A stretch of DNA of 26,186 bases, taken from assembly GCA_031262265.1 (NCBI GenBank), contig JAISIB010000021.1:1-26186 (forward strand), written 5' to 3'. The DNA comes from Prevotellaceae bacterium. GTDB lineage: Bacteria > Bacteroidota > Bacteroidia > Bacteroidales > Bacteroidaceae. How positions within the stretch are numbered: the stretch's first letter is position 1; every line of letters starts with the position of its first letter. The position numbers and the translations under genes were made by a program. Under the pieces are notes generated by a model. That model made no database searches. It had not been told where the DNA came from and was given only the letters and a program-made list of their open reading frames with translations. Below are positions 15,260 to 22,728 of the stretch, in pieces.

Positions 15260-16177
15260 ATGAAGATACTTATAGCAACCGATAAACCTTTTGCTAAGGT
15301 AGCCGTCGACGGTATCCGCGAGGTAGTGGAAACAGCCGGCTATGAATTGGCATTATTGGAGAAATATACGGAAAAGGAGCAGCTTAAAGCGGCCGTTAAG
15401 GAAGCCGATGCGCTCATCGTCCGTAGTGACATAATAGACGCAGAGGTATTGAACGCAGCCTCACAATTGAAGATAGTCGTACGAGCCGGTGCGGGATACG
15501 ACAATATTGACTTGGTTGCGGCCACGGCACATGATGTTTGCGTGATGAACACGCCCGGTCAGAATGCGAACGCGGTAGCGGAATTGGCATTGGGACTGAT
15601 GGTGTACGCCGTGCGCAATTTCTACAACGGCACGTCGGGTACGGAGTTGAAAGGAAAGCGGTTGGGCATACACGCATACGGTAACGTAGGGCGACAAGTG
15701 GCGCGCATCGCGAAAGGATTCGGCATGGAAGTGTACGCCTATGACGCATATTGTCCGAAGACCCTTATCGAAAATGACGGCGTGATTGCGCTGGATTCCG
15801 TGGAGGCACTGTACAAAACTTGCCAGATCGTTTCTTTGCACATTCCGGCAACGGCCGAAACGAAGAAGTCTATCAATTATGCGTTGCTCAACCTCATGCC
15901 GAAAGGCGGGATACTGGTAAATACCGCTCGCAAAGAAGTGATTGACGAAGACGAACTGATTCGATTGATGGCGGAACGTGCCGACTTCAAATATGTAACC
16001 GACGTGATGCCCGTCGCCCATGCGACGTTGGCAAAGGAATTTGACGAAAGATATTTCTCTACGCCGAAAAAGATGGGCGCGCAGACGGCCGAAGCAAATA
16101 TCAACGCAGGGATTGCCGCAGCCAATCAGATCGTGGCTTTCTTGCGCGACGGCATTGAGTCATATAAAGTAAACTGA
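15260..16177 (+). CDS. serA: D-3-phosphoglycerate dehydrogenase, short form with Lys for catalytic His
   Basis: A 305-residue NAD-dependent dehydrogenase for the first step of serine synthesis. The frame opens at 15236, but the ATG at 15260, four bases after serC, gives the correct N-terminus (MKILIATDKP). Substrate and cofactor motifs are RAGAGYDNID (75-84), NTPGQNANAVAELALGLM (97-114), a nucleotide loop HAYGNVGRQVA (138-148) that replaces the usual GxGxxG, and the catalytic arginine R224 in NTARKEVIDEDEL. Where most PGDHs have a TPHxG motif with the catalytic His, this one reads STPKKMGAQT (267-276). It has neither the C-terminal ACT nor the intervening regulatory domain. Both traits match the lysine-type short PGDH class described for Entamoeba and Bacteroidota, so I regard it as functional. 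Feedback control by serine through ACT is absent. Confidence 0.93.
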   Translation: MKILIATDKPFAKVAVDGIREVVETAGYELALLEKYTEKEQLKAAVKEADALIVRSDIIDAEVLNAASQLKIVVRAGAGYDNIDLVAATAHDVCVMNTPGQNANAVAELALGLMVYAVRNFYNGTSGTELKGKRLGIHAYGNVGRQVARIAKGFGMEVYAYDAYCPKTLIENDGVIALDSVEALYKTCQIVSLHIPATAETKKSINYALLNLMPKGGILVNTARKEVIDEDELIRLMAERADFKYVTDVMPVAHATLAKEFDERYFSTPKKMGAQTAEANINAGIAAANQIVAFLRDGIESYKVN

Positions 16178-16183
16178 AACTTT

Positions 16184-17428
16184 ATGGCTACAATTAGACC
16201 TTTTGCAGGCTTGCGCCCGCCGCAAGCTATCGTAGAACAGGTGGCTTCGCGCCCGTATGACGTACTAAACTCGGAGGAGGCGCGCCGAGAAGCCGCCGGC
16301 AACGAGAAGTCGCTTTATCATATTATCAAACCGGAGATTGATTTCCCGATCGGAACCGATGAACACGATCCGCGCGTCTATGCTAAGGCGACGGAGAACT
16401 TTGTTAAGTTTCAGGCGAACGGATGGTTGGTACCCGACGAACGAGCGTATTACTATATCTATGCGCAAACGATGAACGGGAAAACTCAGTACGGATTGGT
16501 AGTCGGTGCGTACGTGCCCGATTACCTGAACGGCGTTATCAAGAAGCACGAGCTGACACGGCGCGACAAGGAAGAAGACCGCATGAAACATGTGCGGGCT
16601 ACCAATGCCAACATGGAACCGGTGTTCTTCGCGTATCCCGATAACGCAGTGTTGGATGAAATCGTACGAACGTATGCGGCCAAGTCGCCCGTGTACGACT
16701 TTGTGGCACCCGACGGCTTCGGACATACGTTTTGGCTCGTAGACGATGCGGCCGACATGCAACGGATCACGCAAGAGTTTGCGGCGATGCCCGCATTATA
16801 TATTGCCGACGGACATCATCGTTCGGCGGCGGCGGCATTGGTGGGTGCGGAAAAAGCCAAACAAAACCCGAACCATCGCGGAGACGAAGAGTATAACTAC
16901 TTTATGGCGGTCTGCTTCCCTGCCGGACAGTTGACGATTATAGATTACAATCGCGTAGTGAAAGACTTGAATGGGCTGACGGACGAAGCGTTCTTGGCGG
17001 CACTTTCAACAGACTTCGTCGTGGAAACGGTCGGCACGGATAAGCCTTACAAGCCCGATCGTTTGCACAATTTCGGCCTCTATCTGAGTGGCGTCTGGTA
17101 TAGTCTGACGGCTAAGGAAGGAACGTATGACGACAACGACCCGATCGGCGTGCTTGACGTCACGATCTCTTCCGACCGGATACTCGATAAATTACTTGGC
17201 ATAAAAGACTTGCGTTCAGACAAACGGATAGACTTCGTCGGAGGAATTCGCGGATTGGAAGAGTTGCAGCGGCGCGTAGATAGCGGCGAGATGCGCGTGG
17301 CACTGGCTCTCTATCCCGTGTCGATGAAGCAGTTGATGAACATCGCAGATACGGGCAATATTATGCCCCCCAAAACAACTTGGTTCGAGCCGAAACTTCG
17401 CTCGGGCTTGGTCGTACATAAAATTTAG
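16184..17428 (+). CDS. DUF1015 family protein of the serine operon
   Basis: A 414-residue cytoplasmic protein of DUF1015, no established function here. Landmarks are the N-terminal IRPFAGLRPP (4-13) and SRPYDVLNSEEAR (22-34), the charged cluster KKHELTRRDKEEDR (120-133), and ADGHHRSAAAA (208-218). The DGHHR motif resembles that of ParB/sulfiredoxin-fold enzymes, including the free-serine kinase SerK. The gene follows serA by six bases, with serC before it, a linkage I recall from many Bacteroidota. A role in interconverting phosphoserine and serine is therefore attractive, but it is my inference. No membrane segments or signal peptide are present. A terminator follows 28 bases downstream. Confidence 0.88.
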   Translation: MATIRPFAGLRPPQAIVEQVASRPYDVLNSEEARREAAGNEKSLYHIIKPEIDFPIGTDEHDPRVYAKATENFVKFQANGWLVPDERAYYYIYAQTMNGKTQYGLVVGAYVPDYLNGVIKKHELTRRDKEEDRMKHVRATNANMEPVFFAYPDNAVLDEIVRTYAAKSPVYDFVAPDGFGHTFWLVDDAADMQRITQEFAAMPALYIADGHHRSAAAALVGAEKAKQNPNHRGDEEYNYFMAVCFPAGQLTIIDYNRVVKDLNGLTDEAFLAALSTDFVVETVGTDKPYKPDRLHNFGLYLSGVWYSLTAKEGTYDDNDPIGVLDVTISSDRILDKLLGIKDLRSDKRIDFVGGIRGLEELQRRVDSGEMRVALALYPVSMKQLMNIADTGNIMPPKTTWFEPKLRSGLVVHKI

Positions 17429-17455
17429 TATTTTTCATGGTATTAAACTTTGTTC

Positions 17456-17493
17456 GTGGGTGTTCCGTGTGATACGGCGCACCCACTTTTTTA
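17456..17493 (+). terminator. Intrinsic terminator of the OPT-serine cluster
   Basis: GTGGGTG (17456-17462) pairs with CACCCAC (17480-17486), with an inner CCGT/ACGG pairing in the loop, followed by a seven-T run (17487-17493). Confidence 0.9.
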
Positions 17494-17514
17494 TATCCCC
17501 CGCACTTGTCTTCG

Positions 17515-17565
17515 TAACCTACGAGGATAATCAAATATCCGGCTTTGCTATTCTCATAACTTACG
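17515..17565 (+). repeat. Dispersed 51-bp repeat, right copy
   Basis: It matches 11145-11195 at 46 of 51 positions, in direct orientation. The element continues into GGCTTTGCTAT motifs (17541-17551 and again 17583-17593), which are inverted copies of the ATAGCAAAGCC motif found at 10761. It lies between the DUF1015 terminator and the end of the radical SAM gene. Confidence 0.85.
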
Positions 17566-17599
17566 CGGAAAATAGAGCTTTCGGCTTTGCTATGCGACG

Positions 17600-18373
17600 T
17601 CAATAGGCGACGGATACGTCGTGTCCGTTTTGTCTGAGCAGTTCCGCGATGCGGTTCAGGCTTTCGGGCGAGGCTTTTCGGAGAGTATCGGCGGGCGTTT
17701 CGCGATCAATGGTATAAATCATCACTTGGCGCGGGGCAATTTCATTGACGGCTTGCACCCACGGGAGTACGAACGCATCGGTCGTATTGTCCGTGTCGGT
17801 ACCGTTGAAAGTACCCGTCATAAACATGGTTTGCACGATGCATCGGCCATCGAACGCCTTCATTCGCTGAATGAGTTGCGGTACATCGTATTGCCCGCGC
17901 GGTCGATTGACCAACCGGATATAGGCCGGATTGATCGTGTCTAATTTCAAAATATTGTTATCTACGCGCTTCAATGCCTCAAAGACCCGTTCCGAACCGA
18001 TATGTACGGCATTGCTTAGCACGGAAACCTTGGCCGACGGAAAATAGGCGTCGCGTAGCGTGAGGGTATCGTCGATAATTTCCGCAAATTGCGGGTGCAT
18101 GGTCGGCTCGCCGTTGCCGGCAAACGTCAGCACGTTCGGGCTGACGTTTGTGGCCTGCATCGTTTTCAATTGTCTTTCCAAGGCTGTTCGTACCTCCTCT
18201 CTCGTCGGGAGCGTAACGGGAGTTCCCGATCGGTTGAAGCCGCATTCGCAGTAAATGCAGTCGAACGAGCATACTTTCCGAGCGGCGGGCAGCAGGTTGA
18301 TACCCAACGAGATGCCCAACCGACGGGAATGTATCGGCCCGAAAATGGGAGAATCGTACAGCACGGTGGCCAT
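17600..18373 (-). CDS. Radical SAM protein (COG0731-like)
   Basis: A 257-residue radical S-adenosylmethionine enzyme. The 4Fe-4S ligands are C35, C39 and C42 in KVCSFDCIYCECGF. FAGNGEPTMHP is the GxEP-type SAM contact. The layout (SRRLGISLGINLLP before the cysteines, then NRPRGQYDVPQL and the absence of further cysteine clusters) fits the COG0731 group related to wyosine-base synthase TYW1. Bacteria lack wyosine, so the substrate is unknown. It begins five bases after the GH3 gene and ends the operon. Length is typical. Confidence 0.9.
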   Translation of the reverse strand: MATVLYDSPIFGPIHSRRLGISLGINLLPAARKVCSFDCIYCECGFNRSGTPVTLPTREEVRTALERQLKTMQATNVSPNVLTFAGNGEPTMHPQFAEIIDDTLTLRDAYFPSAKVSVLSNAVHIGSERVFEALKRVDNNILKLDTINPAYIRLVNRPRGQYDVPQLIQRMKAFDGRCIVQTMFMTGTFNGTDTDNTTDAFVLPWVQAVNEIAPRQVMIYTIDRETPADTLRKASPESLNRIAELLRQNGHDVSVAY

Positions 18374-18378
18374 TTCTT

Positions 18379-19629
18379 TTACGGATTGGCGGTCGGGTCT
18401 TTTTCGGGTTGTACGTTGACGTCTTGCGCAACTTGCTGCAACTCATGAAGCATCGCTTGTGCTTCGGGCGTGTTGATACGTTCGGCCAAACCCTCCAAAC
18501 GAACCGGTTTGAGGTCGGATAATCCGAGCGCATACTTGAAAGTGAGTATTTTGCGACACTCTGCGTCCAAGTATTCCATAGGAATGCGACCATCGCGTAC
18601 AGCCTCGTAGACCGCTTCTACTTCGGGCTTTAGCGGACGCGGTATCAACACCATGTCGTTGCCTGCCATAATGGCGCGTAGCGTGGGGTGCTCGAATTTA
18701 GCTACGCCTTTCATGGCCAGCGCATCAGTGAATATCAACCCGTCGAAGCCCATTTCTTCTTTGAGCAAGCCGGTTACCATCTTATGTGATAGGGAAGAGG
18801 GTAGTCCGGGTGTTTCATCTAATGCCGGCACTTCGAGATGTCCGACCATCACACCGCCTAATCCGGCGCGTACATACTCGCGGAACGGATAAAGCTCGAT
18901 GCTATCCAAACGTTCACGCGTGAAAGGTAACACCGGCAGTGCCTTGTGCGAATCTACGTTGGTGTCGCCATGTCCGGGAAAGTGCTTGCTGACGGACAAT
19001 ATGCCCTCGTTTTCCAATCCTGAGGCGTAGGCTATCACTTGGTCGGCGACGCGATGCGGATCTATGCCGAACGAGCGCGTTCCGATGACCGGATTGTTCG
19101 GATTGATGTTGACGTCTGCCACGGGTGCGAAGTTGACGTGCATACCCAGTTCGCGGAGCTGTCGCGCCGTTTCTTTACCGTAGCGATAAAGCAGGTAATT
19201 GTCATTGGTGTGTCCCAAAAAACCATTACGCGGGTATGCCGGTATGGATCTGATACGCATCCTTAATCCCCACTCCCCGTCAAATGTCATTAGCAAGGGC
19301 ACGCGGCTGTTTTCTTGGGCATAGTTGGTACTTAGCGCGTAAGCTTCCAAAGTGGCCGCATCGAATAAGATGCCACCAACGTGATATGTTTCCAAAGACT
19401 CGTGCATAATGGCAAGCGATGCAGGATCTGTGGTCGGGTGGATAGTCACAACGAGCAATTGCCCAACTTTTTCTTCCATGCTGAGGGTTTGAAAGATAGA
19501 GTCTACCCATTGGCGGCAATGCGGATCGCCTTCGATATGGCTAATCATAGTGGGCTTAATTTGCGCCGATACCGGCAAAACAGACAGGAGCAAGGTGCTC
19601 ATGAGTGTGGTAAAAAGAGATTTTCTCAT
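18379..19629 (-). CDS. Glycoside hydrolase family 3 (NagZ-like beta-N-acetylhexosaminidase)
   Basis: A 416-residue exported glycosidase. A signal peptide (residues 1-22, ending PVSAQ) precedes a single GH3 TIM-barrel. The NagZ-type motif KHFPGHGDTNVDSH (215-228) carries the His-Asp general acid/base pair, and the nucleophile is D302 in IFTDALAMKG. FDGEWGLRMR (116-125) and FAPVADVN (167-174) are further GH3 features. Such enzymes release terminal N-acetylglucosamine, usually from peptidoglycan fragments. Many Bacteroidota homologues are about 1000 residues with a serine-hydrolase domain fused at the C-terminus. This one stops soon after the barrel with a polar tail (QPEKDPTANP) and shows no frameshift into such a domain. 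It is 13 bases after the 5'-nucleotidase N-terminal gene. Confidence 0.92.
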   Translation of the reverse strand: MRKSLFTTLMSTLLLSVLPVSAQIKPTMISHIEGDPHCRQWVDSIFQTLSMEEKVGQLLVVTIHPTTDPASLAIMHESLETYHVGGILFDAATLEAYALSTNYAQENSRVPLLMTFDGEWGLRMRIRSIPAYPRNGFLGHTNDNYLLYRYGKETARQLRELGMHVNFAPVADVNINPNNPVIGTRSFGIDPHRVADQVIAYASGLENEGILSVSKHFPGHGDTNVDSHKALPVLPFTRERLDSIELYPFREYVRAGLGGVMVGHLEVPALDETPGLPSSLSHKMVTGLLKEEMGFDGLIFTDALAMKGVAKFEHPTLRAIMAGNDMVLIPRPLKPEVEAVYEAVRDGRIPMEYLDAECRKILTFKYALGLSDLKPVRLEGLAERINTPEAQAMLHELQQVAQDVNVQPEKDPTANP

Positions 19630-19642
19630 AACTACAAGTGGT

Positions 19643-20500
19643 TTATTTAATTGTTACTTCTAAATGTCCGAGACGAACGGCACCCGTGCCACTTTGCGTA
19701 ATGAGCACTTCATGACCGTCTAAGTCTGTGATATATTCGGGCTGCATCATCGTCGTATGCGAGTGCCCGCCCAAAATAATGTCTATGCCGCGTGTGTTGC
19801 GCGCGAGGTTCTTGTCGCAAATAGCGTCCGGCGTATTACCGAGCAAGCCCAAATGTGACAAACAAATAACCAAATCGCAACCTTGACGGCGCAGTTCGGC
19901 CACTGTCTCATTGGCAATGGGATACGGCGGCATGTCGGTGACTCCTTGCGAGGTAGTTTTACTCACCAGTCCTTCTAATGCTACGCCCAGCCCGAAGACT
20001 CCGATGCGCAGCCCCTTACGTTCGATGATCGTGTAAGGTTTAATCAATCCTTCAATCAGAGATCCTTCTACGTTGTAATTGGCGCAGAGAATCGGGAATT
20101 TGGCTTTGCGTAACAAGCGTGCCAGATTTTCCATTCCCAAGTCGAACTCGTGATTGCCGAGCGTACCGGCGTTATAACCGGCAGCGTTCATCAGTTCAAT
20201 TTCCAAGTCGCCGTGAAACAGGTTATAGTAAGGTGTGCCCTGACTAAAGTCGCCGCTGTCAAAGAGCAGTAGGTCTGGGTGTGATAAGCGATACGCTTGT
20301 GCGGCTTTGGCTGCACGAATCAATCCGCCTTTGCCTGCCAAATCTGTGTCAGGAGCATGCTCGTCAAAAGGATATACGCGGCTATGCACATCATTGGTGC
20401 AATATATTTCCAGCGTTTGCGGCGTTGGTTGACAAGCTATCAGACCAAATGCCAAGAAGAAAGTCGCCAAAGAATATATGGAAGTATCTAATTTTCTCAT
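19643..20500 (-). CDS. 5'-nucleotidase-type metallophosphatase domain lipoprotein (N-terminal half)
   Basis: A 285-residue lipoprotein with only the calcineurin-like catalytic domain of the UshA/5'-nucleotidase family. The lipobox is GLIAC with Cys23. Metal ligands appear in order: TNDVHS (35-40), FDSGDFSQGTP (80-90), LGNHEFD (114-120), a SHLG segment near 215 and GGHSHT near 250. The family's C-terminal substrate-binding domain is missing and is encoded by the gene 17 bases upstream. The two proteins probably assemble in the envelope to hydrolyse nucleotides or related phosphoesters. A split of this kind is known in Bacteroidales. Substrate is not certain. Confidence 0.92.
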   Translation of the reverse strand: MRKLDTSIYSLATFFLAFGLIACQPTPQTLEIYCTNDVHSRVYPFDEHAPDTDLAGKGGLIRAAKAAQAYRLSHPDLLLFDSGDFSQGTPYYNLFHGDLEIELMNAAGYNAGTLGNHEFDLGMENLARLLRKAKFPILCANYNVEGSLIEGLIKPYTIIERKGLRIGVFGLGVALEGLVSKTTSQGVTDMPPYPIANETVAELRRQGCDLVICLSHLGLLGNTPDAICDKNLARNTRGIDIILGGHSHTTMMQPEYITDLDGHEVLITQSGTGAVRLGHLEVTIK

Positions 20501-20517
20501 CTTCGTTTCTTATTATG

Positions 20518-21276
20518 TTATTCGACTACGATATAGCGGTCATCCAGTCGGACGGTGATTTGTTTCCCTTGCTTGGTTTGTTTCCGAATGGAGTTGATAA
20601 ATACATCGCGTAGCAAGACGTTGCATCTTTCTGTTTTTACGGCTTTGAGCAAGGCGCTCATCCGATCATTTCCCTCGGCCAAGTAATCAATGGTGGCGAT
20701 TGTGTAGATTCGGTCGTGATCAATGGCTTCGCCGCCTACTTTTAGAGATAGCGGCTTGCGATCTTTCGTCGCACGTATCTGTACGTTGCTCACGCCCTCG
20801 CCGCCAATGGCGACCACGGTATCGAGCAATGCTTCTACGTCACTGCCTTTTAACGAGAGAATACAGAGGTAATTTAAAAATGGAAATATCTCGTAGATTT
20901 CACCGACGGTGATAGGTCCCGCATTCAGTTCGGCGCGCAAACCGCCCATGTTCATTAGTCCGATATCCGCCGGATGTCCGATATAATCAACAGCGGATTC
21001 GCGCAGTATGTCTGCGGCATAATTGGACAACAAACTTTGCGGACGTCCTCGGGTCAGTGCAATCTGCGCCGTTCCGAGTACGGGAGACATAATACTATCT
21101 ACTTTCTGTTGATAAGGCATAATGATGGAATCAATATGCTCGTTTGCTATATCCCATTCGGCCGTCATCGGTATCAATTCGCCCGTTGCGGTGATGCTGC
21201 GGCGGGTCTCTTGACAGGATAAGCTACTTAATACGACTGCGACAATACATAGTCGCGAATAAATAGTTACACGCAT
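20518..21276 (-). CDS. 5'-nucleotidase C-terminal domain lipoprotein
   Basis: A 252-residue lipoprotein holding only the C-terminal substrate-binding domain of 5'-nucleotidases. The frame opens at 21297, but a TACCTTTG -7 element covers 21295-21302, so the transcript must start below it. The ATG at 21276 gives a good signal peptide with lipobox SSLSC (Cys21). Family motifs are SLLSNYAADILRE, DIGLMNMGGLRAEL (the Asn-Gly-Gly segment that binds the base), GPITVGEIYEIFPF and EGNDRM near the end. Together with the next gene it makes a complete two-piece enzyme. It leads the operon that continues with GH3 and radical SAM. Confidence 0.9.
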   Translation of the reverse strand: MRVTIYSRLCIVAVVLSSLSCQETRRSITATGELIPMTAEWDIANEHIDSIIMPYQQKVDSIMSPVLGTAQIALTRGRPQSLLSNYAADILRESAVDYIGHPADIGLMNMGGLRAELNAGPITVGEIYEIFPFLNYLCILSLKGSDVEALLDTVVAIGGEGVSNVQIRATKDRKPLSLKVGGEAIDHDRIYTIATIDYLAEGNDRMSALLKAVKTERCNVLLRDVFINSIRKQTKQGKQITVRLDDRYIVVE

Positions 21277-21294
21277 AAAAGAGTATGTTTGGCG

Positions 21295-21302
21295 CAAAGG
21301 TA
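21295..21302 (-). promoter_or_regulatory. -7 promoter element (TACCTTTG) for the split 5'-nucleotidase operon
   Basis: On the minus strand TACCTTTG fits TAnnTTTG and lies 19 bases before the ATG at 21276. It sets the start of this gene by ruling out the in-frame ATG at 21297. A matching divergent element for murF is only 21 bases away. Confidence 0.6.
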
Positions 21303-21323
21303 TGTTTTTTTCGTCAGAATCCG

Positions 21324-21331
21324 TACCTTTG
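21324..21331 (+). promoter_or_regulatory. -7 promoter element (TACCTTTG) for murF
   Basis: TACCTTTG fits the consensus exactly and lies 26 bases before the murF ATG. Its -33 region would overlap the divergent -7 element. Confidence 0.6.
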
Positions 21332-21357
21332 ACCGAGTAATCCTAAGATAAAGCATC

Positions 21358-22656
21358 ATGACCGTATCCGAATTATATCTTCGTTATCTACGCTGCACCG
21401 GTATTACCACAGATACCCGCACTTGTACGCCGGGCAGCATGTTTATTGCCCTGAGGGGCACTTCTTTTGACGGGAATAAGTTTGCCGCACAGGCTTTGCA
21501 GGCCGGTTGTGCCTATGCGGTGGTAGACAATCCCGCGTATGCGGTGGCCGGCGACGATCGCTACCTGCCGACAGAGAATAGCTTACTGACCTTGCAAGCT
21601 TTGGCGCGTCATCATCGTCGCCAGATGCCTGCTACTGTGCTCGGGATTACGGGCACCAACGGCAAAACGACCACCAAAGAACTCATTGCCGCCGTGTTGT
21701 CGCAACGATACAGTGTCTTATACACGGAAGGTAATCTGAATAATCACATCGGCGTGCCGCTGACGTTACTACGCCTGCGTCCGACGCATGAATTTGCCGT
21801 CGTGGAGATGGGAGCTAACCATCCGGGAGAAATAAAAACCTTGTGTGAGATAGCCGAGCCGGATTGCGGATTGATTACCAACGTAGGGAAGGCGCATCTC
21901 GAAGGCTTCGGCTCATTGAAGGGCGTCATCCGCACGAAGGGCGAACTCTATGATTTTCTTCGCAAACGTCCGGAGTCCGTCGTTTTCCTGAATCAAGACG
22001 ACACGACCCTACCGTCGTTGGCAGAACATATACGACAAATTACCTACGGAAAGACAACGAATGCCTTAGTGAACGGAGATATTGTAGTAGGAAGCCCCAA
22101 TCTTTCGTTTAACTGGCAGATCGGCGCCCATGGCATGGTACATCCGGTGGAGACCCGACTTATCGGTGCGTACAACCTTATGAATGCGTTGGCGGCAGCA
22201 GCCGTTGGGACTTTTTTTCAAGTATCTCCGGAACAAATAGGTAAGGCGTTGACCGATTATGCGCCTACCAACAACCGCTCACAACTGTTACATACGGGAA
22301 GTAATACGCTTATTGTGGACACATATAATGCTAACCCCACCAGTATGCAAGCTTCTGTGGAGCATTTCCTGCACATGGATGCGGCGAACAAACTGTTGAT
22401 TTTGGGCGACATGCTTGAATTGGGTGCGGAAAGTGCCTCCGAACATGGCTCCGTCATTCGCTCGTTGCAAGCACATACGGACATAAAGGTCATACTTGTG
22501 GGTAATCAGTTCGCAGCTATTGCTTCTCCTTTCAAGACCTACCGCACGACGGATGAGTTGATAGCGGATTTGAAAGCGCACAAACCCATGGGGCATACCA
22601 TCTTACTGAAAGGGTCGCACGGCATCCGTCTGGAAAAACTGATACCGTATTTATAA
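21358..22656 (+). CDS. murF: UDP-N-acetylmuramoyl-tripeptide--D-alanyl-D-alanine ligase
   Basis: A 432-residue cytoplasmic Mur ligase that adds D-Ala-D-Ala to the UDP-MurNAc-tripeptide with ATP, the last cytoplasmic step in the peptide stem. The N-terminal substrate domain contains TDTRTCTPGSMFIALRG (18-34), and the P-loop GITGTNGKTTTKELI (96-110) follows. EMGANHPGEI is the MurF-specific motif after the P-loop, with NVGKAHLEGFGS next. NAT-type residues in VDTYNANPTSM mark the third domain. It stands alone between a divergent operon and a convergent gene, with its own promoter. Length is normal. Confidence 0.97.
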   Translation: MTVSELYLRYLRCTGITTDTRTCTPGSMFIALRGTSFDGNKFAAQALQAGCAYAVVDNPAYAVAGDDRYLPTENSLLTLQALARHHRRQMPATVLGITGTNGKTTTKELIAAVLSQRYSVLYTEGNLNNHIGVPLTLLRLRPTHEFAVVEMGANHPGEIKTLCEIAEPDCGLITNVGKAHLEGFGSLKGVIRTKGELYDFLRKRPESVVFLNQDDTTLPSLAEHIRQITYGKTTNALVNGDIVVGSPNLSFNWQIGAHGMVHPVETRLIGAYNLMNALAAAAVGTFFQVSPEQIGKALTDYAPTNNRSQLLHTGSNTLIVDTYNANPTSMQASVEHFLHMDAANKLLILGDMLELGAESASEHGSVIRSLQAHTDIKVILVGNQFAAIASPFKTYRTTDELIADLKAHKPMGHTILLKGSHGIRLEKLIPYL

Positions 22657-22662
22657 TAAAAT

Positions 22663-22696
22663 AAGCGCGTAAGATATGATCACATCTTACGCGCTT
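22663..22696. terminator. 34-base near-perfect palindrome, likely bidirectional terminator
   Basis: AAGCGCGTAAGAT (22663-22675) is fully complementary to ATCTTACGCGCTT (22684-22696), and the centre TGATCA is itself palindromic, leaving one mismatched pair. It begins six bases after the murF stop. On the minus strand it is followed by a T-rich stretch (ttattttattataa), a good terminator for the convergent flavoprotein gene. On the plus strand the T content is lower. Confidence 0.8.
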
Positions 22697-22728
22697 GTTG
22701 AATTATCTAAGGGAGTAAATTCGAGATC

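Noticed and set aside
15260..16177. SerA as a decayed or inactive enzyme because the catalytic histidine is absent
   Set aside because: All other motifs, the frame and the operon position are intact, and a lysine-type class of PGDH is known, so it is more likely a functional variant.
18379..18600. GH3 truncated by a frameshift
   Set aside because: I looked at the other minus-strand frames at the end of the gene and found no continuation of a GH3 C-terminal or serine-hydrolase domain. The next gene starts at once.
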